Assembly (NCBI RefSeq): GCF_004379255.2 | Contig: NC_056047.1 | Location: 18,552,293 to 18,616,292 of the forward strand | Direction: 5' to 3' | Length of the DNA stretch: 64,000 bases | Source: Salvia splendens | Taxonomy: Eukaryota; Streptophyta; Magnoliopsida; Lamiales; Lamiaceae | In this document: positions 45,218 to 56,494 of the stretch, piece by piece | How the letters are laid out: each line of letters begins with the position of its first letter | Position numbering within the stretch: the stretch's first letter is position 1 | Made by a program: the position numbers and the translations under genes | Notes under the pieces: model-generated | The model's input: the letters and a program-made list of their open reading frames with translations, nothing else | The model's database searches: none | What the model was told of the DNA's origin: nothing

Positions 45218-45422
45218 CTCCCTATGTCCCATTAGAATTGAAACGCTTTCCTTTTTTAGTTGTCCAATTAAAAATGAAACATTTCTTAAAATGGAAGAAA
45301 CAACACTATCTCAACTTTTTCCTCTTTCTTACTTTATTATCTCTCCATTAACTCACAAAACAACACTACATAAAATTTGGTGTCGAAAATCAAATGTTTC
45401 ATATTTAATGGCAGAGAGGGAG
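45218..45422. mobile_element. Stowaway-type MITE
   Basis: A 205-bp element with ends CTCCCTATGTCCCATTAGAA and, inverted, CTCCCTCTCTGCCATTAAAT, flanked by TA. Confidence 0.75.
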
Positions 45423-46848
45423 TATATACACATATATATAAGTGGGACACATCAGTATCATAATTCATAATCAAATAAGAGTCTGGGAGAGAGAGAGTAA
45501 AACATAACCTCCAATTTTGGTTGGTGCAAGAGCACACGATTAACTCACTAATCGTTCGTAGATGCATGCAAGTAATTTTTGTTAAAGGTATATCCAAAAT
45601 AAACAATCAATTCACGTAGTGAGAACTGATCCATTGAACACAAACTTGGTAGTAGTACGTGTTACGCTTTTCAGTTAATGGCACGCCTAATGAAACAAAA
45701 CAAACTTACTATTATTGCCAACATAATCTACAAACTTCCAGTGATATAATGAGATGTTAAGTTGTAATCAAAACAAGTAAATCAGTTCCTTCTTCGAAGA
45801 GATCAGTTATCACAGTTCATGTATTGTACGGAGTATCCAGTAAGTATGCTTTGTCCTTCCTAACAAATCTATCATCATACAATTATGGATAAGCCAAAGA
45901 AGAAAATTATTCCTCACATTCTTATACTCTTCACACTTTTTTCATCTCATGTTATTGTAGATTTTATTGAAGAAAACAAGCAGAAGCTCCATAGTTACAA
46001 CACCATCAATCTACATTTATACAGAGATGAGGTGGCGTTCAGTTTTCAAAATAAAATAATACCAGTATAAAATCTAGGATTGAGTTGTGAGATTGAATCT
46101 CATGAACCAAACACATTACATATTTAATCCCGAGATACAATCTTGCTAACCGAACACCCCTGGAGGGTTCACGCTTCATCTCCTTAAACCAAAATTTCCG
46201 GAATGAATGGACATTAAGTCAAGCACATGTCATTACCATCACAAGGTCCCCCTAACACTGATCACTTCATAATCATGGACAATAAGGTGCAAATAATTCA
46301 AAACCAAGTCCATATCCAAGAACCCCCCCAACCCCCTTAGTTATATCCCTACCCAATGAAAATGATGTTCTTATTTAGAAGAGAGAGCTACTACTTTCAC
46401 TATACTTGGAAAACCAATTATTGCATCAAGAATCTTTAGATCACATTGACGACGAAGCACAACTTAATTGGTAAGCCGTTTTCCTACAACCGGTAGGCCA
46501 ACAGTTCGAGTCATCTAGTGAAGGATCACATCACATAACCACCATTAAATTCATAGTTATATGCACTATTACAATCTTTCCAATCTCATGCTAAATCAAC
46601 CTAAAACCAACCAAAAATACTACTCACATATCTTGAAATTAAGCACTAATTATATCAATAAAGGATTTTCATGATGCAATGAGATGAACAAAATGAGATT
46701 ACAAACATAGTTTCAAAACTATCAAGCTATACTACAGTCTATCTTCCATACATCTTAGATTGGACTAACATTTCTCTTCAAAATTAAACACTTTTTGATC
46801 ATGCCAAGCAACAAATCATAGATCATACAAAGGGCACGAAACAAACGA
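45423..46848. other. Intergenic, 3' side of the GRAS gene
   Basis: No gene recognised. A short frame at 45885-46070 has no supporting context. The last few hundred bases probably include the 3' UTR of the minus-strand GRAS gene. Confidence 0.4.
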
Positions 46849-48420
46849 TCAATGCCACGAAGACACAGTAAGAAGAGGAACCTCATTCCAAGCCAACGAC
46901 AGAAACCCGGGCGGCGAAGAATCAACGAGCTTGTACATCCTGCTGCTGCTGTAGTTCCACAGAAGTATATTCGCCTGGCTGATCGCGTAATGGCTAAACG
47001 CCAGCGGCCGGAAACCGGCGCCCTCCATCAAAACCCTCCACCTCTCCTTATCCTCCATCCTCTCCCTCTTCCGGTTCCCGTGGCCCACCACTCCGGCGAT
47101 CCTCCGCCCGAGCAGCAGCCTCTCGAGCTCAATCCGCTCCGGGGCTTCACGTGTTAGATTCAGCTCGACGGACTCGAACACCGCGGTGTAGTACTTGAGC
47201 GCATTCTTGAATCGGGTCAAGAACCCGACCCGGTTCAAGCTCACTTCGTATTCCCCCAATGTGACAACACACGGATCCAATCCCTTCGCGAGATTCAGCG
47301 CGGCCTCAACGCCGTCGTCGCTCTCGTCGAGCAGATTGTACAATTGAAGCATGAAATTGACCACCACGGCCTCGTCCGGGTCGACGCGGAAGCTCGAGGC
47401 GGTGAGCTCGTGGACCGGGGTGAGGATCGGGTCGAATTCGAATTCGAGATCCAGCAGATTGGCGAATTCCTGGAGGCGGTTGCCGGTGGCGAGCAGCGAC
47501 GGGGCAGGGGAATCGCCGAGGGCCGGGGCGGGGATGCCGGAGATCCGGATGCGTTTGGGTTTCCCGGCGGGTCGGGTCGCTAGGGCTTGCAGGAAGGCGG
47601 CCCATTGGATCCCCTGCACAATGCCGAAATCGACGATGTGGATGCTGGTGGCGTTCTCCGTGGCTTCGAGGATGGCTTGATTCGCGGTTAGGTGGGCGAA
47701 TTTGGAGTAAGGGCAGGCGTCGTTGAAGGCCTTGTAGGATAGAGTGAATTCTTCAGCAGAAGTAGCGGCGGAGGCGGAGGAGGAGGATTTGTCTCTTTGC
47801 TGGTAAACGCGGGTGTAGAGGGCTTGGGAGAAGTAGTGGGAGACGCGCTCGAGCGGATCGCCATGGTCGGAGACGGAGTCCTGGAGGCGGATCAGCGATT
47901 TGAAGGCGGTTTCGGGGTCGGAGTCGGAGAGGCAGGCGCAGTCGATGAGGGCGGAGAGAATGGGGGATTGGTCGTCTTTGGAGGGGTGAGATTGAGGGGG
48001 ATCGGAGGAGGGTGGGGCCCAGGGGGAGAAGATGAGATCGGAGGGAGGGGGGAAGGGGTCGGAGGGGTAGAGGGGGGTGGGGTGCCAATCGGATTGGGTG
48101 TCGGTGGAGTCGGCGGCGGGGCACATGAGGCTTTCCATCCACTCGACGGAGTCGAACTCGTCGGAGAGGCGGAAGAGGGTGGAGGGGTGATCGAGGTTGG
48201 GGAAGTGGAAGGCGGGGTCGGGAGCGGAGGGGACGGGGAAGGGGTCGGAGACGGGGAAGGGGGCATAGGAGGAGGGAGGCCAGAAGGGGTTGGGGGTGAG
48301 GAGGTGCTGTTGCTGGTGCTGGTGCTGGTGCTGGTGCTGCTGCTCTTGTTGCTGCTTCTGCTGGATGACTTGCTGGGCGATCGCCATTAGATTTCCGCTG
48401 TCCGTACATATGTATGCCAT
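46849..48420 (-). CDS. GRAS family transcription factor, SCL4/SCL7-like
   Basis: An intronless 523-residue nuclear regulator of the GRAS family. The N-terminus [19 protein letters not shown] is characteristic of the SCARECROW-LIKE 4/7 group. It is followed by a Gln/His repeat and a Pro/Ser-rich variable region (residues 20-160). The GRAS domain follows: leucine-rich region I, VHIID as [14 protein letters not shown] (260-273), leucine-rich region II, PFYRE-like [17 protein letters not shown] (about 401-418), and SAW (about 460-523) ending [17 protein letters not shown]. Length and motif order are those of a full GRAS protein. The presumed 5' leader has a long GAA repeat (48459-48482). SCL4/7 proteins are linked to stress and growth control; the target genes are not inferable here. 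Confidence 0.96.
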   Translation of the reverse strand: MAYICTDSGNLMAIAQQVIQQKQQQEQQHQHQHQHQQQHLLTPNPFWPPSSYAPFPVSDPFPVPSAPDPAFHFPNLDHPSTLFRLSDEFDSVEWMESLMCPAADSTDTQSDWHPTPLYPSDPFPPPSDLIFSPWAPPSSDPPQSHPSKDDQSPILSALIDCACLSDSDPETAFKSLIRLQDSVSDHGDPLERVSHYFSQALYTRVYQQRDKSSSSASAATSAEEFTLSYKAFNDACPYSKFAHLTANQAILEATENATSIHIVDFGIVQGIQWAAFLQALATRPAGKPKRIRISGIPAPALGDSPAPSLLATGNRLQEFANLLDLEFEFDPILTPVHELTASSFRVDPDEAVVVNFMLQLYNLLDESDDGVEAALNLAKGLDPCVVTLGEYEVSLNRVGFLTRFKNALKYYTAVFESVELNLTREAPERIELERLLLGRRIAGVVGHGNRKRERMEDKERWRVLMEGAGFRPLAFSHYAISQANILLWNYSSSRMYKLVDSSPPGFLSLAWNEVPLLTVSSWH

Positions 48421-48867
48421 TTCTGATTACGCAGTGCTGAGAGTAGGGAGCTGCTGCTTCGTCTTCTTCTTCTTCTTCTTCTTCTTCAGAAGCTCACACA
48501 TAGAGTGGGCACAGCTCGGAGGCAGTGGAGAGAGAGAGGGAGTGGAGCAGTGGGAATTCAGCTTGATTGATTGTGAACTACTGGATGAGGACTGATTTCA
48601 AATTACTCTCATCACACATTTTACAGTTAATTTGTTGTTTTAAATTTATACACCCTCAACTACAAAGAGACTTGATTAATTTTTTTAATTTATACTCCTG
48701 TATTTTTTTTAATTATTGAGTCTTTAATTAGTATCATTTTTATATTTTACTCTCTTACTTTATTTCATATTTTATTTTACTCCCCTCACTTGAACTTTTA
48801 ATATATCAATTTCTTAAATTTCGTGTCAAATAAAAATGTCTCAACTACATTAGAACAATATAATACT

Positions 48868-49330
48868 TCATCCGTCCCACAAGAATATACAATCTTTCTT
48901 TTTTAGTCTGTCCCACAAGAATATGCATTTTTCAATTTTGAAAACTTTTTTCTCTCTAATGAGTGAGATCCATTTCCCACTAAAAATACTATAATTACTT
49001 TTTTCTCTACCTCTCTCTTACTTTACCAATTTTTCATTAAAACTCGTGCCGAACCCAAAGTGCATATTGTACTCCCTCCGTTTTTTATGTGCATTTGAAA
49101 TGATATGGAAACTAATATACAATTGGTAAAGTAAGAGATACGAGGAGTAGAGTAGCTAAAGTAATGTTAGTGAATAGTGAAACTTAGTATATTATTATCT
49201 CTATTATTTAATGAATTATAATAGTTGCTTTAGTGATACAAGTAAATTTATTTATATAAATAATGAATGGAGAACAACTTTTTATAAATAAAAATACTTA
49301 TATTTTTTATAGATGGTACAGAACTGGAAA
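48868..49330. mobile_element. Stowaway-like MITE remnants, two in tandem
   Basis: One element starts CTTCATCCGTCCCACAAGAA at 48868 and has a second internal GTCCCACAAGAATATGC. Another starts CTCCCTCCGTTTTTTATGTG at 49071 directly after TA. Their right ends are degenerate, so limits are approximate. Confidence 0.45.
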
Positions 49331-49984
49331 GAGTTAGATATTTTTAATTGAACTTTAATACTAGTATAGTCCATTGAGATTTTATGTGATAGTACTAGTT
49401 AAAATGCATTAAAGATTGCGAGTGACGTGAGTAAGTATGACTAAAAAATCACCTTCAAGTAGATATTTGGAGTAATAATTTAATGTGAACTCTATTTTAC
49501 ATAAGAAATTAAGAGAGAAAAATATTTAAAAAGGAGGTTAACTGCACCTTGAAGCTTATATAAACTTCAATTCAAGTCCACCGAATTCTTCTTTTCTCTA
49601 TTTTATAAAGCTAGAACAAAAGTAGTTCAATCTTTAGTACTATCTGAAATTAAAAAAACTCCTACTACGACTTTGGATACTTTTTTATTTCACGACCTCT
49701 GATTTGAAAGATTACCGTTGCACTATCTAACCGCGTGGGACCGAATTTTACATTTTTACTACAGATAAGTACTCCCTCACTCCCTAAGTTTATACAGTGA
49801 ATTATAAAAAATTAGTACTAGTACCTAAAAATGCGGTTTTCATCTTTTGATATCCAATATTTATAAAATTATATTTTTATTTAAAAAATTCAGAAATTTC
49901 AAATTCAGTTTCAATTTTTACTATTTACCCTTCAGTGTTTGAGGGGTATATTTGACCATTTAGCTTAATTTGAGGAGTGAGTTA
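49331..49984. other. Intergenic, AT-rich
   Basis: Nothing recognised. Confidence 0.4.
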
Positions 49985-50650
49985 GAGCATCTCCAAGGGG
50001 AGAGTTAAATACATAGCTAAAGTTATATAATTACCATATTTACTTTTTTTTCATGAAAAATCATTCTACAACGGGAGAGATATTTGAGAAGTATTATACA
50101 TTTTCTCATTTTGAAGAGGTATCTTTACTTCTCCATCATTGGAGAGGTAAAATCTTATACTCCCCCCGTCCACGATTCAAAGAGCCCTTTTGACTCGGCT
50201 CGGGTTTAAAGAAATTGTTTGACTTTGTGAAGAAAAGTAAAAAGAGAATGTGAGTAGAACGTGAGACCCTTTTAAAGTATTAGTTTATATTGGATTGTGA
50301 GTGTAAAAAGTTGGTGGAATATATGGTTTGCATTCTAGAAGTGGAATAAAATAAATGGTTCTATAAATCGTAGACAAACCAAAATGGCAAAAGGGCTCTT
50401 TAAATGATGTACGAAGGGTGTAACTACCATATTTGCATTCATTTCATGAAAAACCATTCTCCAAGGGGAAGGTATTTGATAATGTATAACATTTTATGTT
50501 TTTTTAATGTATTATTATTTTATTTTATTTTTAAAAAAATATTTACCTTTTTATATACATCTTTGTTTTTTGGAATGTCTTACTTTTTGGAATGGTATAT
50601 TTCACTTTTTGAAAAGATAAATAGATGATATACCTCTTTTATTTACTTTT
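49985..50650. mobile_element. GAGCATCTCC-type MITE, right end lost
   Basis: It starts GAGCATCTCCAAGGGG after TTA (49982-49984), like the element at 28100, and repeats the same internal words (TAACTACCATATTT, CCATTCTCCAAGGGGAAGG). It is split by a Stowaway element at 50160-50420, and no right terminus is found. Confidence 0.55.
50160..50420. mobile_element. Stowaway-type MITE nested in another MITE
   Basis: A 261-bp element with the left end CTCCCCCCGTCCACGATTCA and the right end, inverted, CACCCTTCGTACATCATTTA. Both sides have AAAGAGCCCTTTT and flanking TA. Host-element sequence resumes on each side. Confidence 0.65.
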
Positions 50651-51172
50651 ACTTCTATTGTGATTTTTTAATGACAAAAAATCTTTGTGGTATTATTAAA
50701 TTTCTGTATATTATCTCAAAGCAAACTATTTAATTCTTTGTGTGTTATCTAAAAATCAATAATTTAAATCTTTGTAGTAGTATTATTTAAATTATTGCAT
50801 TACAATGGAAAAATCAATACCATAATTGTTGGGAATCGGCGATGCACACCCGAACTCCACATTAGTATGATATTGTCCGCTTTGGGCAAACCCCTCACGG
50901 TTTTGCTTTTGGGGTACTCCCCAAAATGCCTCAAACTAATGAAGTTGGGGAAACCCATTTATATGCTTGCAACTCTGGTCCATTCTCCGATGTGGGATAT
51001 GGTTTGGTCTACCATAATAATTTATTCCTAGAATAATTTTGGATAACTTGGGATTTAACAAATATCCACTTTAATCTACTAACAAAATAAATAAGGGATC
51101 AACTTTGGAATTTATCTAATATCCACTTTAATTAACTATAAGCTCATTTAATATACGGATTTAGCTAATTCA
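50651..51172. other. Intergenic; possible old LTR fragment
   Basis: From about 50827 (TGTTGGGAATCGGCGATGCA) the sequence looks like the start of a copia-type LTR. The gypsy element at 51178 then interrupts it. No matching end was found to the right, so this is only a possibility. Confidence 0.3.
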
Positions 51173-51177
51173 ACGGT

Positions 51178-51781
51178 TGATGAATCCGCGAATTTCTGAT
51201 GTTAGTAAATGCTGGTAGAGAATAAAGACTACGACACAATGAATTTACGTGGTTCGATTTACTGAAGTAAATCTACGTCCACGACGTCCACGGGAAGAAG
51301 GGAGGGCAAGGTTGTATTGCTTAATCTGGGATTACAGCTTACAACACAGACTTGCTATATGATATTTTATCTCTAGAGAGCTTAACCCTTGTCTATCAGA
51401 TCTAAGTTCTATTTATATATTGAACTAAGATCGTGGCTTGCATCACCACCCTAAGTCGTGGATGTCGTGTAGGTCATGGCCTAAGATCGTGGATGTAGCG
51501 TAGGTCATGGCCTACGATCGTGGCCTGAGTTGACACCACGTGGTAGTGGGTGTGTTGGAAGTTGTGGAAATCCTGTATGGGTCCACTAACTCCTTGTTCG
51601 GTCGAATACTGAGACCGAACTGCTTTGGTTGCCGATCTGAGAGTAGAGCTTGATTGGTTGGCTTTTACCGAGCTGTAGGCTGAGGCCGAACTCTTTGGTA
51701 ATGCCGAACTCATACTCTTCCTTGGGCTTTGGGCTGATGGGCCGTCATTGCTGTTGGGCTTGTTTAGTACGCACCCCATCA
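51178..51781 (-). repeat. 3' LTR of the Tat-type element
   Basis: 604 bp with 5-bp inverted ends TGATG and CATCA. By eye it shows no difference from the 5' LTR outside the extra 162-bp copy in the latter, which suggests a recent insertion. Confidence 0.93.
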
Positions 51782-52117
51782 CTACCCCCCCCGAAGGGCG
51801 AAGTGAATCTCTTCGGCGAAGTGAGTCACTTCGGCATTCTGGATAAAGGCAAGGGGGAGGCTGATGTCAGGGGACGTGCCTTGCACGTGACTGCATTAAA
51901 TGCGACAGTAAAATCCGGCCGTTGAATCCTGAAAAGGTGGGATTCGAAACGGTGCGACGATTTTGAAATCTTCGCCGAATCTGATAAATACCTCCTTTCT
52001 TCATCATTGAAGCACTTTTGCGACTGCTTCTTCTGCACTCTCTCTTTTTTGCGAAAATTCTCTCTCCGCTTTCAAGAATTTCTTCAGACTTTCTTCACCT
52101 TCAAAAAGTAAGAAAAA

Positions 52118-54995
52118 ATGTCTTCTTCTTCTTCTTCGGAGTCGGGTAGCGGTAGGAGAGGCGGTAAGGGGTCTTCTGGCCGGAAAGAGTCCGGGGAGAA
52201 GACCGTAGAGTATTTCCATAGTATTTTGAGTAAGGATACTGTGATATCCCTACCCGAAAAATACTTTTTTCCTGGGGGGAAGGCGGTGGTACCTGACGGT
52301 GATCATAGGGCTGACTCCCCGCCGGAGGGTTACGCCACCGTGTACGAGGCCTGCTTAGAATGCGGGCTTCGTTTCCCCCTCCCTTCTGCCTTTATAGATT
52401 TACTAGATTTTTTTCAGCTTCCTTTAGGCCAGGTGACTCCGAACTCTTGGAGGCACTTGTCGGCCTTCGCTGCCGAACTCCGTAAGTTAGGAAGGGATTT
52501 GTCTTTGAAGGCGATCCTTAAATTCTTTCAATTTAAGAGGAAGGGGTCTTGGTTTTACTTGATCCCTGTACAGCCCTTTAGGGCCTTTTGTAAAACGAAG
52601 TGGCCGAAGTGGCAAAACCGCTTCTTCTACTATGATAGGACCGCGGCTCCTAGTTTTCCCTGGAGAGGGCCGAAGTCCGTTATCCGTCATCCTCGGCCTG
52701 AACCGTTGGACGAGCTCGATGGCGAGCTCAACAAGATTCCCATAGTTAGGAAACAATACACGGAGTCTGAGCTCGTCAAGGGCGACGTCGTGTTCGACAT
52801 CTCGTCTTCGGACGAAGAGGCCGAGGGTGAGGATTTCTCTTTATCTTTATGCTCTACTGCTTTAACGAAGAAAATCTGACTTTGTTGTTTTTTTTTTTTT
52901 TTTTTTTTTTTGTTTTTTGACAGTGAACTTGCTGCATAAGGCTATCCGAAAGTCCTCCGAGCTTGTGGAGCCGGAGAGGCAGAGAGCCCCTCGCTCGGCG
53001 TCTGAAGCCGAGAAGAATCCGAAGAGGCAAAAAACCTCTTCTTCGGATCCGAAAGAGCCGGAGCCGTGTTCGGCTAAAGGGAAGGGGAAATTTCATGAGT
53101 CCCCAAGAGTGCCGGGGAAAGACCTGGTCATCTCCGAGGTGGTTGCAGACATCCCGGAACACGTCCCTGAGCCTTTTCAATGGCCGACGAATTTTGTGGA
53201 GGTAAGCTTTCTGACTTGGCTTCTTTTCCACATTTTTTGATGGCCATTCTGTTGAGTTTTTTCCTTGTTCATCTTCAGAGAGCCAAGCTCGTCTCCGTGG
53301 AGCTCTCCAAAGCATCCCACGACTACGAGGAGATGCAGAAGAAGTTGCATCTTGCTCGTAGTCTGGCCGAACAGGCTGAGGCCAAATTTGAGAGGGCCCG
53401 AGCTGCTAGGATCTCGGCTCAGGATGAAGCCCGGTCAGCCAAAAACCAGCTCATCATCCTGCAAGAGCAGACGAAGCACCGGGAGGCTCAGAAGGAGGCT
53501 GCCGCCGTGGCTGCCCAGGGGGAGGCTCTCCGTGTTTACACGGAGAAACTCTTTTTGAGCGGCCAGTTCTTGGCCTTTGTCGGTAGTCTGGTAAGGCTAA
53601 TTACCGATAAGGGCGAGCAGGGGGCCGACGTCGTGCTGCCTCTGTACAGCCGAGAGATAGCAGCTCGGCTTCAGAATCTGTCGCTCCTTGAGGAGCTCGC
53701 TTCATCCTCGGTCCTGCTTTCTGCAGACCGAGTCCGGAGTTGTCGAGCTGATCGGGACGAGAACCTGGAGGCTATCTTTGCCTCCGTGGGACCCGTTTCA
53801 CCCGCTTCGACTTACAACGGAGAGGGTGAGGCCGAGCCGCTGGAGCAGGAGGCCGAAGTCGAGCGGGCCGGGCATCCGGAGAAGGAAGCCGATCAGGAGG
53901 CGGAGGCGAGGCCGGCAGGATGCGAGGCCGAGGCTGAGGTAGCTCAGGAGAAAGAAGCTGAACCAGACCGAGGAGCCGGAGACGAAGCTGGCGGAGTATG
54001 ATTTCGTCTCCCTTCTCTTAGTCTTCTAGTTTCTTCCTTGTAAAATGGCCTTGAAGCCCTCCTAGTGTAAAAAATTTTCCTTGTGAATGAAAAATTCTCT
54101 ACACTTGTCTTCGTATAGCTTTTCGTACTCGCCTTTATTCCTGTTGTATTTTACTATCTGCTCGGTACAGCTGCCGAACTAATATAGCTGCTTTGTACTC
54201 AAGGAGATGGAGATACTTCACTGGAAACGGCTGTACTCTTCAGCTTTAGACGAAGCTGAGAAAAGAGCTATAGCCGATCAGACGAAGAATGACGAGCTTC
54301 TGGCTCGTTTAGTGAAGCTGGAGGCCGATAATAAGGACTTAGAGTCCGATAAGAAGGATCTGGAGGCCGAGCTGAATACGACCATTGCTGAGAGGACTGC
54401 GTACGAGGATTACATCCGTGTGCGCGGGGGAGTGACCATATCAGATGTTCAGAGTCGAGTTGACGAACTGTGGGAGGAATATCATGTACTCCGGAGGAAC
54501 AATGCGCTGGAGAGCTCGGCTTGCCAACAAGTTGTGAAATCATTACGGCGCTGGGCTTCTCGGTACGACATCATTCTTTCCCGGCGTCCCTCAATCGAGA
54601 GATTCCTTAGGCATTTCCTGCCAACAGATGCTCGCACTCCAGATCAAGCCTCTGGTTCCCTTGTTCAAAATCCTACTCCAAGTCAACAACGAACTCCGGA
54701 ACAGCCGGAAACGTCAAGACGAGAACGGGCTCAGGAGCAACCGGAATCGTCAAGACAGGGACGGACTGAAATTCGCCGAGGAGTTGTGACTATGAGCGAG
54801 CAAGATCAGCAGATGCTTATTGCAGAGACTCTTCATCGCCGAGGGGTTAGAGCTTCTGGGGCTCGCGGAAGAGGTGTGGGGTCGAGGATAGCATCTCGTC
54901 GACCTGCTTATTCTTCATCTGCTCGGAACAACCGAACTCGGCTTCCAGAGGATTTTGCAGATAGGTGGCTTAACTTTAGCAACCGAGGACAGTAG
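52118..54995 (+). CDS. Antisense gene of the Tat element (Transposase_28-type domain, coiled coils)
   Basis: A gene opposite in direction to gag. Exons 52118-52826, 52924-53201 and 53279-54001 join in frame (569 residues). If a further donor GGA|GTATGA (53995/53996) and acceptor TACTCAAG (54203) are used, exon 4 (54204-54995) extends it in frame to 831 residues; otherwise 54207-54995 is a separate ORF of 262 residues starting at its own ATG. After a Ser/Gly start, residues about 35-200 carry the domain called putative gypsy-type transposon (CGLRFPLPSAFIDLLDFFQL, TPNSWRHLSAF). The rest is charged, with long coiled coils (SHDYEEMQKKLHLARSLAEQ, VKLEADNKDLESDKKDLEAE) and acidic and Arg/Gly-rich ends. 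Such ORFs are known from plant Tat-lineage elements; their function is unknown. Confidence 0.8.
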
Positions 54996-55160
54996 AATAG
55001 TCCTTTGTAATGGCGTAATGCCTTCTCGTAGGGGAGCTGAATTGTCTGCCGAACGAGATTTAATAAATGAAATTTTTTCCTTTCGCTTTTATCACTGCTT
55101 ACTTACAGTTCTGCGAAACAATTTCATCGTACTTGTCCTCGGTCTTATGAAGTAAACTTC
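54996..55160. other. Downstream of antisense gene
   Basis: Non-coding DNA with AATAAATGAAA near 55061, a possible poly(A) signal for the antisense gene. Confidence 0.4.
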
Positions 55161-55525
55161 TTTGACCGGACTTGGTCCTTGGTCTGATGAGATAAACATC
55201 TTTGACCGGACTCGTCTTTGGTCTGATGAAATAAACATCTTTGACCGGACTCGTCTTTGGTCTGATGAAATAAACATCTTTGACCGGACTCGTCTTTGGT
55301 CTGATGAAATAAACATCTTTGACCGGACTCGTCTTTGGTCTGATGAAATAAACATCTTTGACCGGACTCGTCTTTGGTCTGATGAAATAAACATCTTTGA
55401 CCGGACTCGTCTTTGGTCTGATGAAATAAACATCTTTGACCGGACTCGTCTTTGGTCTGATGAAATAAACATCTTTGACCGGACTCGTCTTTGGTCTGAT
55501 GAAATAAACATCTTTGACCGGACTT
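55161..55525. repeat. 39-bp tandem array in the Tat element
   Basis: One variant 40-bp unit (55161-55200), then eight apparently identical 39-bp units (TTTGACCGGACTCGTCTTTG...) from 55201, and a partial ninth at 55513. Because 39 is a multiple of 3, both strands show repetitive open frames with a 13-residue period; these are not genes. Confidence 0.93.
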
Positions 55526-55890
55526 GGTTTGTGTCCTAATTTGGCGAGTTTTATCGCTCGGATCGGACTTTCCGTTGTCCTAATTTGGGGATCGGACTTT
55601 CCCTTGTCCTAATTCGGCGAGTTTTATCGCGTGGATCGGACTTTCCCTTGTCCTAATTCAGGCAAGTTTTATCGCGTGAATCGGACTTTTGTTGCAGTTC
55701 GTTTCAGACGAAGTGCTTGATTCTTAAGCTGAATTGTGGTCTTGTATCCTCTTTAGAAGCTTGGACTTCACAATCGTTGGCTTATTGCAGTTCGTTTCAG
55801 ACGAACTGCTTGTTTAAGCTGAATTGTGGTCTTGTATCCTCCTTAGAAGCTTGGACTCACAATCGTAGGCTTATATATGTTCTAAAAAGG
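55526..55890. repeat. Further short repeats next to the 39-bp array
   Basis: Three related copies of a unit containing GAGTTTTATCGCnnGGATCG (55545-55685), then two copies of a unit of about 85 bp containing GCTGAATTGTGGTCTTGTAT (55727-55870). Confidence 0.8.
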
Positions 55891-56058
55891 GGATCAGCCT
55901 TCGAAGAACAAGATACCTCAGTAACATTTGTAAGAGACGACACGCACAGAGACAGACAAAACACACAGACAAAACGCACAGAGACAAACAAAGACCAAGC
56001 AAACCAAAGAAAGCACATTGACCGAACAGGACTCAAGATTGACTGACCGGACTGTCTC

Positions 56059-56442
56059 TTACAAATGGAACTTCTTGAGGTTGGAAATGTGCCATGTTCG
56101 GGGTACCTGTTCTCCTGACATGTGAGCCAATTTGTAAGACCCTTTGCCGAGGACTTCTGACACCCGATATGGACCTTCCCATGTGGGTTCGAGTTCGCCC
56201 AGCTTTTCTGCTCGGCTTACTTCGTTGTTTCTCAAGACGAGATCTCCCACTTGAAATTGCAGCTTTTTCACCCTTTGGTTATAATACCGGGCTACTTGCT
56301 CCTTGTACTTGGCTGCTTTTATGCAGGCCAATTCTCTTCTTTCTTCGGCCAGATCTAGTTCGGCTCTCAGTCCGTCATCATTCATTTCTGAGGAGAAATT
56401 TAGAGTTCGGGGACTGGGTATGCCGATCTCAACCGGAATCAC
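56059..56442 (-). pseudogene. C-terminal end of gypsy integrase
   Basis: A 127-residue remnant starting MIPVEIGIPSPRT and ending with PRTWHISNLKKFHL. It contains the conserved tail motifs ARYYNQRVKKLQFQVGDLVL and PTWEGPYRVSEVLGKGSYKL. The protease, reverse transcriptase, RNase H and integrase core that should precede it are missing. Upstream decayed sequence with THKQT joins nearly directly to the gag end. Confidence 0.85.
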
Positions 56443-56494
56443 GGCTTCAGTCCGTTTGCTTGTGGGTGGGAGACCGAGCTTTTAAACCTCTGCT

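Noticed and set aside
45885..46070. 61-codon frame with a hydrophobic start resembling a secreted peptide
   Set aside because: No promoter, homology or processing features; AT-rich intergenic context.
47797..48390. Long Gly/Glu/Val-rich plus-strand frames over the GRAS gene
   Set aside because: Antisense shadow of the Pro/Ser/Gln-rich N-terminus of the GRAS protein.
55161..55525. Possible CRISPR array
   Set aside because: The units are contiguous with no spacers, and this is a plant nuclear retrotransposon.
55162..55539. Open frames of 125 and 139 codons on the two strands with a 13-residue repeat
   Set aside because: They are produced by the 39-bp tandem array; the period is divisible by three, so frames stay open without coding.
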